Assembly: GCF_024124825.1 (NCBI RefSeq) | Contig: NZ_JAMXSS010000002.1 | Location: 868,001-932,000 of the forward strand | Length of the DNA stretch: 64,000 bases | Source: Arthrobacter sp. H16F315 | GTDB taxonomy: Bacteria; Actinomycetota; Actinomycetes; Actinomycetales; Micrococcaceae | Direction of reading: 5' to 3' | In this document: positions 55,274-64,000 of the stretch, piece after piece | How positions within the stretch are numbered: the first letter of the stretch is position 1 | Layout of the letters: each line of letters starts with the position of its first letter | Notes under the pieces: generated by a model | The model's database searches: none | What the model was told of the DNA's origin: nothing | Seen by the model: only the letters and a program-made list of their open reading frames with translations | Position numbers and translations under genes: made by a program

Positions 55274-55922
55274 TGAGCCGGCGGGCATCTCCATTTTCCT
55301 GAATGCAGATGTTCCGGCAGGACAGCCAGAGCAGGAGCACCACCGGGACGGCCAGGCAGACGCTGCCGACCGTGTCCACGAGCCAGTGGGCGGACAGATA
55401 CGTGCGGCTGACCATCATGGCCAAGACGCCAAGACCGGCAAGCACCCCGGCCCAGGCGCGGCCCAGCAAAATTGCCACCACCACCAGGAAAGCGGCTGTG
55501 CTCGCAACGTGGCCGGAAGGGAATGATCCCGTGTCGGTCAGGACAATGGTGTTGGCGGGCCGTTCGCGGAGGATGGCCGCCTTGAGGATCTGGGTAAGAC
55601 CAAGGACAACTATCCCTGCTGCGGCGGCGAAAACTGCCGTCCGCGCGCGCCTTCGCAGCAGCAGGGCCACGACGAGTAACCCGTGCAGCACCAGGACGCC
55701 CCGGTAGCCGGCCAGGTTGAGGAAGCCATTGAGCCCGTCCCAGAACGGAGCGCGCAGGGCGGTGATCGCGCCGGCCCAGCCTTCGTCCAGGGACTGAAAC
55801 GGGGGATGCTGGACGTCCGTGAGCAGCATTCCCGTCAGTACTGCGCCCAGGGTGAGCAGGGCCGTACTGGCCGCAAGCACGCGGCCCGCGGACAATCGCT
55901 GAGGGTCCAGCACTCGGGTCAT
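55209..55922 (-). CDS. PAP2 family phosphatase
   Basis: 237 residues, about five membrane helices. The PAP2 catalytic motifs are KAAILRERP, PSGH (GSFPSGHVAS) and SRTYLSAHWLVD. Probably acts on lipid phosphates such as undecaprenyl pyrophosphate. Its last 25 or so residues (RRLISWRARASRRRRAA) lie antisense over the MFS gene and are unlike the family, so the true end may differ. Confidence 0.83.
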   Translation of the reverse strand: MTRVLDPQRLSAGRVLAASTALLTLGAVLTGMLLTDVQHPPFQSLDEGWAGAITALRAPFWDGLNGFLNLAGYRGVLVLHGLLVVALLLRRRARTAVFAAAAGIVVLGLTQILKAAILRERPANTIVLTDTGSFPSGHVASTAAFLVVVAILLGRAWAGVLAGLGVLAMMVSRTYLSAHWLVDTVGSVCLAVPVVLLLWLSCRNICIQENGDARRLISWRARASRRRRAAVPQELES

Positions 55923-55972
55923 CGTCTCATCCTAGCGAAGGGATCGTCCCGCCCGGGCAGTAAGGTGGTCGG

Positions 55973-57474
55973 ATGCGAAGCATGCTGAGGAAGGCGCCGG
56001 GGCGCGTGGGAAGAGTGGACCGCCGAATTGTCCGTGCGGTGGCCGGCCTCCCCGGGGAAATTACGACGAGTTCTTCCGGCGGCTTTCCGCGGCAGCGAAT
56101 AACGGCAGGTTGTGGATAGGCATCGCCGCCGTGATGGCACTGTTTCCGGGGCGGACCCGTCGTGCTGCCGTCCACGGGGTGCTGGCGCAGGCCGTTGCCT
56201 CCGCAGTCACGAACCTCGGATTCAAGACGCTGCTGCCGAGGGCACGTCCGCTCCCGGAGCACCTTCCGGCCTTCAGGTTTGTCCACCCCCAACCCAAGAG
56301 CTCGTCCATGCCCTCGGGCCACTCGGCGTCTGCCGTCGCGTTCGCCCTTGGCGTCGGTATGGTCCGGCCGCCCCTCGGAGCCGCGCTCGCGCCGCTTGCC
56401 GCGGGCGTCGCCTACTCCCGTGTTCATACCGGCGCGCACTGGCCCTCTGATGTGTTTTTCGGCTCGGCGATCGGGGCCGGGGCCGCCCTGGTCGCCCGGA
56501 AATGGTGGCCTGTCCGGCCGCCCTTCCCGGCCATCCGCCGGAGCGCAGCGACAGTCGCCAAACTTCCGGAGGGTGCAGGCCTGGGTATCGCTGTGAACAC
56601 GCTGGGGGGCTCCTACGCGGCGGAAACGGCGGCGGCCCTCCACGAAATATTCCCCAAGGCGCATATAAAGGAAGTTGCCCAGGACGAGGACCTGGCGGAG
56701 GAGATTGCGCGGGTCGTTGGCCAGCCCGGTGTTGTGGCCCTGGGCGTCTGGGGCGGTGACGGAACCGTCGGAACGGCGGCGGCTGCCGCCGTCGAGCATT
56801 CCCTGCCGCTGCTGGTCCTGCCGGGCGGAACCCTGAACCATTTCGCGCGCGACGCGGGCATTCCCACCCTCACGGAGGCGGTGGAAGCCGCGACCCGGGG
56901 GGAAGCGGCCCGGGCGGACCTGGGCTTGGTGGCAGTGGAACGGGGGCTTCCCGGTAACCCCGAGCAGGTGCACGTGACGATGCTCAACACCGCGAGTATA
57001 GGCCTCTACCCGAACCTGGTTCGCCGGCGTGAGCTGTTGCAGCCGGCGCTTGGCAAACCCTTGGCCGGCATCGTCGCGATGTTCCGGACCTTCGCGGCCG
57101 GGACCCCCACCAGCCTGGTCGTCGACGGCGTACGGCACAAAGTCTGGATCCTGTATATCGGCCGCGGACGTTATTATCCCCGCGACCATGCCCCGCTGGT
57201 TCGTCCGGTCCTTGACGACGGCGTCTTCGACCTCAGGATGATCACAGCCGACGAATCGTTTGCCCGGTTGCGGCTGCTGTGGGCTGTTTTGACCGGGACG
57301 GTCGCCACCTCGCGCATAACGCACCTGTCCGAAGCCACCCGGATCCGGGTGGAACCGGTGGATTCGACAATGGTCCTAGCGGTCGACGGCGAGGTTATGC
57401 CGGCGGTCCGGACCGTCGAGTTCTCGGTGCGGCCGGGCGCCCTGACATACTACTCCCCGCTGACTGAACGCTGA
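55973..57474 (+). CDS. Bifunctional PAP2 phosphatase/diacylglycerol kinase-like protein (frameshifted near the start)
   Basis: About 500 residues. An N-terminal PAP2 domain (RPLPEHLPAFRFVHPQ, SMPSGHSASAVAFALG, RVHTGAHWPSDV) is fused to a DAGK catalytic domain (GGDGTVGTAAAAAVEHSLPL, VLPGGTLNHFARDAG). The N-terminal frame (MRSMLRKAPGRVGRVDRRIV) joins YDEFFRRLSAAANNGRLW when one A is added to the run at 56058-56060. The fusion suggests lipid-phosphate cycling. ATG at 55973, with AAGGTGG upstream; divergent from the other PAP2 gene. Confidence 0.85.
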
Positions 57475-57548
57475 CGCATTTACCGGCCCGCCCGGCATGG
57501 ACCGGCGTAGTCTGTGAGTGAGTCCTGACCGGCCTGAAGGGATAAGCC

Positions 57549-58342
57549 ATGCAGCCAGTGCAGCAGTCCTCCGTCCAATCCGCAGACGGCACCAGCATTG
57601 GCTTTGAGACCGCCGGGGCCGGCGAGCCGCTGATTTTCGTCACCGGCGCCTCGAATGACCGGATGACCGCGGCGCCACTGGCGGCGGCGCTCAGGGAAAG
57701 TTTTACCTGCATCAGCTACGACCGGCGGGGCAGGGGCACCAGCGGGGATACCCGGCCCTACGACATCCGCCGTGAAGTGGAAGACCTTGAGGCGCTGCTG
57801 GGGCTCTACGGCGGCCGCGGCCACGTCTTTGGGTACTCATCCGGCGCCATCCTGGCCCTTCGGGCTGCCGTGGACGGCCTCGACTTCCAGACAATTGTGC
57901 TTTATGAGCCTCCGCTCTTTATGGCCGGCGGCACTCCGGCCTCCACCGTTGAACATGTCCGGCGGATCGAAGAGCTGGTGGCCGGGGGCAGGCCCGGTGA
58001 CGCCGTCGAATATTTCCAGACCGTGGTCGTGGGGATCCCCCAGCGGCTCTGCACGGCCAGCGCAATGCACCCTTTTGGCCGGGAATGGAGGCCATCGCCC
58101 AGACGCTGGCTTACGATCAGGCCATCTGCGGCGACCCGAACGTGAGCGTCGAGGCACTGTCCCGGGTCTCGATCCCCAGCTTTGTCCTGAGCGGCGACGC
58201 AACTTTCCCCGGACTGGCCGAGGCTGCGAAGGCCGTAGCCGCCATGATTCCCGGCGGCGTCTGGCGCAACATCGCCGGCCAAGGACATGATTTGTCGGCG
58301 GAAGCCCTGGCGCCGGTTTTCCGGGAGTTGCTGGGCCGCTGA
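57549..58342 (+). CDS. Alpha/beta hydrolase (frameshifted in this sequence)
   Basis: About 265 residues. Nucleophile GYSSGAI (Ser in the elbow), ISYDRRGRG, and C-terminal GQGHDLS with the His. The first frame ends in unlike sequence after VVVGIP; one C added to the run at 58037-58041 joins it to PAALHGQRNAPFWPGMEA and the remaining part. Substrate unknown. Confidence 0.8.
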
Positions 58343-58348
58343 CCGCCG

Positions 58349-58404
58349 CCGGGTCGACTCAGGGTCATCCTCGCGGACTACCCTGGGTCGACCCGGAATC
58401 ATCC
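58349..58404. promoter_or_regulatory. Repeat pair upstream of the ABC transporter
   Basis: Two direct repeats, GGGTCGACTCAGGGTCATCC (58351-58370) and GGGTCGACCCGGAATCATCC (58385-58404), 16 of 20 alike, 34 bases start to start. They also form an inverted pair (arms near 58349-58365 and 58380-58396). A candidate binding site for the response regulator encoded downstream, or the end of the hydrolase transcript. Confidence 0.5.
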
Positions 58405-58482
58405 CTGAGACCGGTGAAACCGGCGGTTGGCCTCGGTAGCGTGGTGGGTACACCAACCACTCCTACGCAAAGGACCGCTTCC

Positions 58483-59427
58483 ATGATCGAAGCACGAGGC
58501 CTGACGAAGGTGTACGGCGATAAAACCGCCGTCGCCGGAGTCAACTTCACTATTGAAGCCGGCAGGGTCACCGGATTCCTTGGCCCTAACGGCGCCGGCA
58601 AGTCCACTACCATGCGCATGATCATGGGACTGGACCGTCCGACGTCGGGCACCGTCACCGTCAACGGCACCCCGTTGGCGCGCCACGCTGCACCGCTGCG
58701 CGACGTTGGGGCGCTGCTCGACGCCAAGGCAGTCCACACCAGCCGCTCCGCCTACAACCACCTCCTGGCCATGGCCGCCACGCACAGCATCCCCAAAAAG
58801 CGCGTCCACGACGTGATCGAGATGACGGGGCTGGCGGACGTTGCCAAGAAAAAGGTCGGCGGCTTCTCGCTTGGCATGGGACAGCGGCTCGGGATTGCCG
58901 CGGCACTTCTCGGCGACCCGCAGACCATCATCTTGGACGAGCCCGTCAACGGACTGGACCCGGAAGGCGTTGTCTGGGTCCGCAACCTCGTTAAGTACCT
59001 CGCATCCGAGGGGCGCACGGTCTTCCTCTCCAGCCACCTGATGAGCGAAATGGCAGTTACCGCCGACCACCTGATAGTGATCGGCCGCGGCCGGATCATC
59101 GCCGACGCGCCGATCCAGGACATCATCACCGGCAAGGGCCAGGTCCGCACGCGTGTGCGCACGGACAGGCCGGACCAGCTGATGCAGCTGTTGGCCTCTG
59201 ACGGCGTCTCCGTGGAACTGCAGGACAACGAACTCCTCGAGGTCTCAGGCCTGGATCCCCGCGGGATCGCGCGCGCTGCCCTCGACAGCCACGTCCTGAT
59301 CTACGAACTCACCCCGCTTCGGGCCAGCCTCGAGGAGGCATACATGGAATTGACCAAGGATGAGGTCGAATACCACTCGCTGATCACCGCGGGCGCTGCC
59401 GCCCCCGTCCAGACCGGAGGCAACTAA
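58483..59427 (+). CDS. ABC transporter ATP-binding protein
   Basis: 314 residues. Walker A GPNGAGKST, signature LGMGQRLGIA (FSLGMGQRL) and Walker B IILDEPVNGLD, then the H-loop SSHLM. Starts at ATG 58483 with AAAGGA upstream. Type of the antibiotic/lantibiotic-export group (ABC-2 type). Pairs with the permease gene 3 bases later. Confidence 0.93.
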   Translation: MIEARGLTKVYGDKTAVAGVNFTIEAGRVTGFLGPNGAGKSTTMRMIMGLDRPTSGTVTVNGTPLARHAAPLRDVGALLDAKAVHTSRSAYNHLLAMAATHSIPKKRVHDVIEMTGLADVAKKKVGGFSLGMGQRLGIAAALLGDPQTIILDEPVNGLDPEGVVWVRNLVKYLASEGRTVFLSSHLMSEMAVTADHLIVIGRGRIIADAPIQDIITGKGQVRTRVRTDRPDQLMQLLASDGVSVELQDNELLEVSGLDPRGIARAALDSHVLIYELTPLRASLEEAYMELTKDEVEYHSLITAGAAAPVQTGGN

Positions 59428-59430
59428 GCC

Positions 59431-60321
59431 ATGAGCTCAACAACCCTCGAACCCTCCCGCCGCGGCGCGCATGCAGGCGCCGGTGGCGTTGCGGCCGGCC
59501 AGAAGTCCAGCACCGGCCCGGGACCGAGCTTCTTCCGGGTCCTGAATTCCGAATTCATCAAATTCCGCACCCTCCTCTCCACCCTGATCCTGCTTGCATC
59601 CACCGTCCTGGTGATGGTTGGCTTCGGTGCCCTGTCCGCGTGGGGAACGGGACAGTTCTCTGAGGCGGCCTCCCGGGACCCGCAAGCGGCAGCGGCGTTT
59701 GCCGCGCAGGGCGGAGATCTCGCCGTCGGCGTCCCCACATCCGGCATCGCATTCGCCCAGCTCATCCTGGGCTCGCTGGGTGTGCTGCTGATGAGCTCCG
59801 AATTCACCACGGGTATGGCCCGCTCCACCTTCGCCGCCGTCCCCAAGCGGATCCCGGCCTATGCCGCGAAACTGCTTGTTGTTATGGTGACGGCGTTTGT
59901 GCTCACGGCGGCTTCCGTGTACCTGGCCGGCCTTGTGTCGCTGCCGATCCTTGGCAACTACAACCTTAAGTTGGACCTCGCCAGTTCGCAGTCGGTGAAG
60001 ATGATGCTCGTCAACAGCGCCTACATCGCCGCCGTCGCCGCTATCGGCATGGCACTGGGCTCGCTGGTCCGCAACTCGGCCGGGGGCATTATGAGCCTGG
60101 TCGGGCTGTTCTTTGTGGCTCCGATCGCCTTCCAGCTGATCCCCGGCGATTTCTTCGTCGAAGCCCGCAAGTACCTCCCCGGCAACACGATCGACCCGAT
60201 GATAGCCGTGCAGCACGTCCCGGACACGCTGGAAGTCTGGCAGGCTGCCCTGGTCCTGGGCGCCTGGGTCATCATCCCAGTGGTCCTGGCCGCCCTGGTG
60301 CTGAAACGGCGGGACGTCTAG
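59431..60321 (+). CDS. ABC-2 type transporter permease
   Basis: 296 residues with a Gly/Ala-rich cytoplasmic N-terminus and about six membrane helices. NSEFIKFRTLLSTLILLASTV starts the first helix, as in ABC-2 permeases. GGAGG lies before the start. Neighbours: ATPase gene before and a two-component system after, an arrangement typical for drug or antimicrobial peptide resistance modules. Confidence 0.9.
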   Translation: MSSTTLEPSRRGAHAGAGGVAAGQKSSTGPGPSFFRVLNSEFIKFRTLLSTLILLASTVLVMVGFGALSAWGTGQFSEAASRDPQAAAAFAAQGGDLAVGVPTSGIAFAQLILGSLGVLLMSSEFTTGMARSTFAAVPKRIPAYAAKLLVVMVTAFVLTAASVYLAGLVSLPILGNYNLKLDLASSQSVKMMLVNSAYIAAVAAIGMALGSLVRNSAGGIMSLVGLFFVAPIAFQLIPGDFFVEARKYLPGNTIDPMIAVQHVPDTLEVWQAALVLGAWVIIPVVLAALVLKRRDV

Positions 60322-60352
60322 CCTCCGCCGGCCCAGCGTCTAGGCTCAGAAC

Positions 60353-61675
60353 ATGATCGATGCAGTTTCTGTGAAGGACGCGCCAGCCGGCCCGGCTGAC
60401 GCGTCCTTCGCCGAAATCACCGACCGCCGCCGGGGGCGGTTCCGGCGCTACCTGTTTCAGCATCCGCGGGTGATGGATACCGCTGTGGTGCTTTGCTACC
60501 TTGGACTGGTCATTCCAGCGGGCGTCGAGTCAGCGCACGACGGCGTGTGGCCGGTTGTGGGACTGCTCGCGGCGGGCGCAGGGGCGCTCTTCTTCCGGCG
60601 AAGCCGGCCGGTGGCGGTCTTGGCCCTCGTGGCCGTGTTCGACCTGGGTGTGACATTGCTGCATCCGTGGGGTTCGAACGTCTCCGCCGGACTGTGGTTT
60701 GCGCTCTACTCCGTGGCGGTGGCGCGCAGCCGGCGGTTTGCCCTCTTATCCCTGATGTCGGCTACTGCGCCGCTGGTGATCCCCTACGTCCTGCTGGCGG
60801 TTGGGCCGCTGGACGGCAGGTTGCCGGACACGGGTGTGAACACGCCGGAGAACTTCCAGCTGATTAGCAGCATCGCCTCCGGCGTCAGCATCACACTCTC
60901 CAACGTTATTGCTACCGGGATCGGAATATCCGTCCGGCAGCGGCGCGAGCACGAACAGGAGATTGCCGCCTGGGCCGTTCGGGCCGCACGGCTCGGATCG
61001 GCCGCCGAACGCAACCGTATCGCCCGGGAAATGCACGACGTCGTGGCGCATGCGCTCACGGTCATGATCAGCCTTTCGGACGGCGCAGCCGTGGTTATCA
61101 AAAAAGACCCGGTGCGGGCGGCCGATGTCCTCGGGGAACTCTCCAGCACCGGGCGCACCGCCCTGGCGGACATGCGGCGCGTCCTCGGCGTGCTGCGTGA
61201 CGACTCGGCCACCGGGCAGGCTCCGCGCGAACCTCTCGTGACAGGTGACAACCTGGGCAAATTGCTGGCGGGATTCCGGACCGCCGGACTCCCGCTGCAC
61301 TACACCCACACCGGTCCCGCGCTGCCCCTGGACACCGCGTTCCAGCTAACGGTCTACCGGATCGTGCAGGAATCGCTGACGAACGTGCTCCGCTACGGCC
61401 GGTCGCTGGGCCGGGTGGACGTGATGATTGCCCGGGACGGCTCCACCGTCACCATCGAAGTTGTGGACGATGGCAAGGGCAGCCTGGACGCCGGCGGTTC
61501 GGCTGCGGCCCGGGGGATCCTGGACTCCCCCGGAACTGTGGGCACCGGCCAGGGCCTGGCCGGAATGCTGGAGCGGGCCAGATTCTATGCGGGCACCGTG
61601 GAGGCGGGACGAAGCGGAGAATACGGTTGGCGAGTGCGGGCCGTCCTGCACTTGAACGGCGACAACGGAAAGTAA
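60353..61675 (+). CDS. Sensor histidine kinase (NarL/LuxR-type partner)
   Basis: 440 residues. About five membrane helices at 45-190, then the HisKA_3 motif REMHDVVAHAL (His228) and the ATPase domain (VDDGKG). It begins 31 bases after the permease gene and ends next to its response regulator, so the ABC transporter is the likely target. The sensed signal is unknown. Confidence 0.92.
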   Translation: MIDAVSVKDAPAGPADASFAEITDRRRGRFRRYLFQHPRVMDTAVVLCYLGLVIPAGVESAHDGVWPVVGLLAAGAGALFFRRSRPVAVLALVAVFDLGVTLLHPWGSNVSAGLWFALYSVAVARSRRFALLSLMSATAPLVIPYVLLAVGPLDGRLPDTGVNTPENFQLISSIASGVSITLSNVIATGIGISVRQRREHEQEIAAWAVRAARLGSAAERNRIAREMHDVVAHALTVMISLSDGAAVVIKKDPVRAADVLGELSSTGRTALADMRRVLGVLRDDSATGQAPREPLVTGDNLGKLLAGFRTAGLPLHYTHTGPALPLDTAFQLTVYRIVQESLTNVLRYGRSLGRVDVMIARDGSTVTIEVVDDGKGSLDAGGSAAARGILDSPGTVGTGQGLAGMLERARFYAGTVEAGRSGEYGWRVRAVLHLNGDNGK

Positions 61676-61699
61676 GTGCATATGAGTCAAGGGGAACCG

Positions 61700-62452
61700 A
61701 TGGGCGAGACTGCACCGATCCGCATCCTGCTGGTGGATGACCAGCCGCTCCTGCGGATGGGATTCCGGCTGATCCTGGAGGGCGAAGCCGATCTGGAAAT
61801 TGCGGGCGAGGCGTCCGACGGAGCCGAAGCAATCCGTCAGGTCCGTGACCTTCAGCCCGACGTCGTGCTGATGGACGTGCGGATGCCGGTGTTGGACGGA
61901 ATCGAGGCCACCCGGGCCATCACCGCGTCCGGAATCCACTCGAAGATCATCATCCTTACCACTTTCGACCTCGACGAATACGCTTTTGCCGGCCTCCAGG
62001 CCGGCGCTTCGGCCTTCCTGCTCAAAGACGTCGCTCCCGCTGAACTGATCAGCGCCGTCCGGGTGGTGGCAAGTGGAGACGCCGTGGTGGCGCCGCGCAT
62101 CACCCGGCGGTTGCTGGAAACGTATGTCCGCAGCGGCGGTGCCGGCACGGGCGGCGGTGCTGCAGGCAGCGGGGTGGGCCCGGGCACACCCGGTCCGGGA
62201 TCCCCGGCCGGGGCCCGTCCGGTCAAGGATCCGCTGCTGGAGGACCTTACGCCGCGCGAAAACGAGATGCTCGGGGCGATGGCCGAGGGACTCTCCAATG
62301 CCGAGATTGCGCACCGGTATTTCCTCTCCGAAGCCACCGTCAAAACACACGTGGGCCGGATCCTGACCAAACTGCACCTGCGCGACCGGGTCCAGGCCGT
62401 GGTGTACGCCTACGAGACCGGCCTGGTGGTGCCCAGCAACCCCGACTACTGA
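61700..62452 (+). CDS. LuxR/NarL-family response regulator
   Basis: 250 residues. Receiver domain with Asp59 ([13 protein letters not shown]) and DNA-binding helix-turn-helix [20 protein letters not shown] near 175-240. A long Gly/Ala/Pro linker separates the two. I chose ATG 61700 with AAGGGGA upstream; in-frame starts at 61676 (GTG) and 61682 (ATG) are possible. Confidence 0.9.
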   Translation: MGETAPIRILLVDDQPLLRMGFRLILEGEADLEIAGEASDGAEAIRQVRDLQPDVVLMDVRMPVLDGIEATRAITASGIHSKIIILTTFDLDEYAFAGLQAGASAFLLKDVAPAELISAVRVVASGDAVVAPRITRRLLETYVRSGGAGTGGGAAGSGVGPGTPGPGSPAGARPVKDPLLEDLTPRENEMLGAMAEGLSNAEIAHRYFLSEATVKTHVGRILTKLHLRDRVQAVVYAYETGLVVPSNPDY

Positions 62453-62712
62453 GCCCGCGGTGAGCGGCGGGCGGAGGCCTGTTTGCTTGAAGCAGTGGTT
62501 TCAGACACACGGGTGAATTGCCTAGGGGGCAACTTTCATTGCCTTCTAGGCCTTGGTGTTGGGGTAGTGCCCCGCCTGCCCACCCGTCATTTGTGGGATT
62601 GCACAGGACAGGCGGTCCTGAGTCCGGTTTAGGGTGAAACGTCAATGTGGTCCGCCACACAAATAGTTACTTTCCACCGCGGACCCGCACAATTCCCGAA
62701 GGACGGCGCCTT

Positions 62713-64000
62713 ATGCAGGCTGACCAGCAGCTCTCCAAGTCCCTGAAACCCAGGCACTTGTCCATGATTGCCATCGCCGGAGTGATCGGCGCAGGCCTGT
62801 TTGTCGGCTCCGGTGCGGCAATCCAGCAGGCGGGGCCCGGGATCCTGGTCGCCTACACAGCGGCAGGGCTCGTTGTTATTCTGGTCATGCGGATGTTGGG
62901 CGAGATGGCCGCTGCCAACCCGGAAACTGGTTCGTTCTCGACCTACGCGGACAAAGCCCTGGGTCGCTGGGCCGGGTTCAGCATCGGCTGGCTCTACGCC
63001 TGGTTCTGGATCATCGTCCTGGGCATTGAAGCCACGGCCGGCGCGGCCATCATGCACCGCTGGGTGCCGGGGATCGACCAGTGGGTCTGGGCGCTGCTGC
63101 TGATGGTGCTCCTGACCTTGACCAACCTGGGCTCGGTGAAGTCCTTTGGTGAATTCGAATTCTGGTTCGCCTCCATCAAGGTCGCGGCGATTGTGCTGTT
63201 CCTGATATTCGGCATCGCCGCCATCCTGGGCCTTATACCGGGCGTGCCGGCTCCCGGCGTGAGCAACCTGCTCGAAAACGGCGGCTTTATGCCCAACGGA
63301 CCGGGTGCCGTGCTGGCAGGCATCCTTGTGGTCGTATTCTCCTTTTTCGGTGCTGAAATCGCCACGATCGCTGCCGGCGAATCCGAAAACCCTGTCGACG
63401 CCGTCAAAAAGGCCGTGAAATCGACCGTCTGGCGCATTCTCGTTTTCTACATCGGATCCATTGCGGTGGTGGTTACGCTGCTGCCCTGGAATTCCGCCTC
63501 CGTGGCCAAGAGCCCGTATGTTGCCGTCATCGAGCTCTTCGGAATCCCCGGCGCCGGCACCATTATGGACATCGTGGTGCTGACCTCCGTGCTTTCCTGC
63601 CTCAACTCCGGCCTGTACACCGCCAGCCGGATGCTGTTCTCCCTCTCCCGCCGCGGCGATGCCCCGCGGTCCTGGATGCGGATCTCCAGGCGCGGCGTAC
63701 CCGCCGCGGCAGTCCTGGCCTCCACAGTGGTCGGCTTTGTCACTGTTGGCCTGAACTACGTCGCCCCGGATACGGTCTTTTTGTTCCTGGTTAACACCTC
63801 AGGTGCCATCGCCTTGTTTGTGTGGCTCGTGATCGCCGGCTCGCAGCTGATCCTGCGCCGCAGGATGGGCGCTGCGGCCAAGGACCTGCAGCTCAAGATG
63901 TGGCTCTTCCCCTATTTGACCTGGGTGGCAATCATCAGCATTGTTGCGTTGCTGATCGGCATGGTGGTCCTGGAGTCCACCCGCGAATCGCTGCTGCTTT
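62713..64000 (+). CDS. Amino-acid permease, AAT/GABA permease type (cut by window end)
   Basis: 429 codons to the window edge, no stop. MQADQQLSKSLKPRHLSMIA then IAGVIGAGLFVGSGAAIQQAGP is the typical first-helix substrate motif of the AAT family (GabP/proline-specific-like). Twelve helices are expected, about ten visible. FGAEIATIAAGESENPVDAVKKA is conserved. The 260 bases before it hold no clear gene. Confidence 0.92.
   Translation, partial: MQADQQLSKSLKPRHLSMIAIAGVIGAGLFVGSGAAIQQAGPGILVAYTAAGLVVILVMRMLGEMAAANPETGSFSTYADKALGRWAGFSIGWLYAWFWIIVLGIEATAGAAIMHRWVPGIDQWVWALLLMVLLTLTNLGSVKSFGEFEFWFASIKVAAIVLFLIFGIAAILGLIPGVPAPGVSNLLENGGFMPNGPGAVLAGILVVVFSFFGAEIATIAAGESENPVDAVKKAVKSTVWRILVFYIGSIAVVVTLLPWNSASVAKSPYVAVIELFGIPGAGTIMDIVVLTSVLSCLNSGLYTASRMLFSLSRRGDAPRSWMRISRRGVPAAAVLASTVVGFVTVGLNYVAPDTVFLFLVNTSGAIALFVWLVIAGSQLILRRRMGAAAKDLQLKMWLFPYLTWVAIISIVALLIGMVVLESTRESLLL

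Noticed and set aside
55927..57324. 465-codon minus-strand open frame opposite the PAP2-DAGK gene
   Set aside because: The composition is Arg/Gly/Pro shadow and the plus-strand domains are clear.
1..64000. CRISPR arrays, transposases, integrases or phage genes
   Set aside because: I saw no regularly spaced repeats and no recognisable mobile-element proteins.

Overview
The window is about 64 kb from a high-GC actinobacterium, most likely a Micrococcaceae member of the Arthrobacter/Pseudarthrobacter type. The reasons are the gene order (gyrA-gyrB-DUF721-recF-gnd-dnaN-dnaA-rpmH-rnpA-yidD-yidC-jag-rsmG-parA-parB), CrgA, a class E sortase, a 38-residue DLW-39-like protein beside tRNA-Ala/tRNA-Ile, frequent GTG/TTG starts and parS sites of the TGTTTCACGTGAAACA type. 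It is centred on the chromosomal replication origin: dnaA lies at about 20.1-21.6 kb and DnaA boxes lie on both sides of it.

Layout. 0-7 kb: end of the PASTA kinase gene pknB, an operon of sortase E, a small membrane protein and pabA, crgA, a Tag-family glycosylase, a striking DnaA-box cluster, rhomboid protease and cyclophilin, and a helical-repeat membrane protein. 7-10.4 kb: glycosyltransferase, EamA exporter, two tRNAs, DUF3566 protein. 10.4-21.6 kb: gyrase, recF, gnd, dnaN and dnaA on the minus strand. 22-27.7 kb: rpmH through parB on the plus strand, so the two arms diverge from the origin. 27.7-31.5 kb: nearly 4 kb with no convincing gene but several parS sites and DnaA-box-like sites. 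31.6-37.4 kb (minus): NUDIX, murJ, a pseudokinase-like protein, trxB, trxA. 37.6-47.4 kb (plus): pcnA, a phosphatase, a leader-like region, GT87-type mannosyltransferase, FAD oxidoreductase, penicillin-binding protein, ABC-F ATPase. 47.4-52.9 kb: a lactate module (GntR regulator, LldP permease, FAD/Fe-S lactate dehydrogenase) flanked by copies of a 34-bp repeat. 53-64 kb: DeoR regulator plus MFS exporter, two PAP2 phosphatases (one fused to a lipid kinase), an alpha/beta hydrolase, an ABC transporter with its two-component system, and a truncated amino-acid permease.

Functionally the core is replication initiation (dnaA, dnaN, recF, gyrase, oriC), origin segregation (parA, parB, parS), membrane insertion and RNA processing (yidC, yidD, rnpA, jag, rsmG), envelope construction (pknB, crgA, murJ, PBP, sortase) and thiol redox control (trxA, trxB).

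An important caveat is that at least nine genes are broken by single-base frameshifts, each in a mononucleotide run and each restoring a normal protein when one base is added or removed. Several are in genes expected to be essential or nearly so (parA, murJ, pcnA). I therefore read them as probable base-calling errors rather than pseudogenes, and annotate each gene across its full span.
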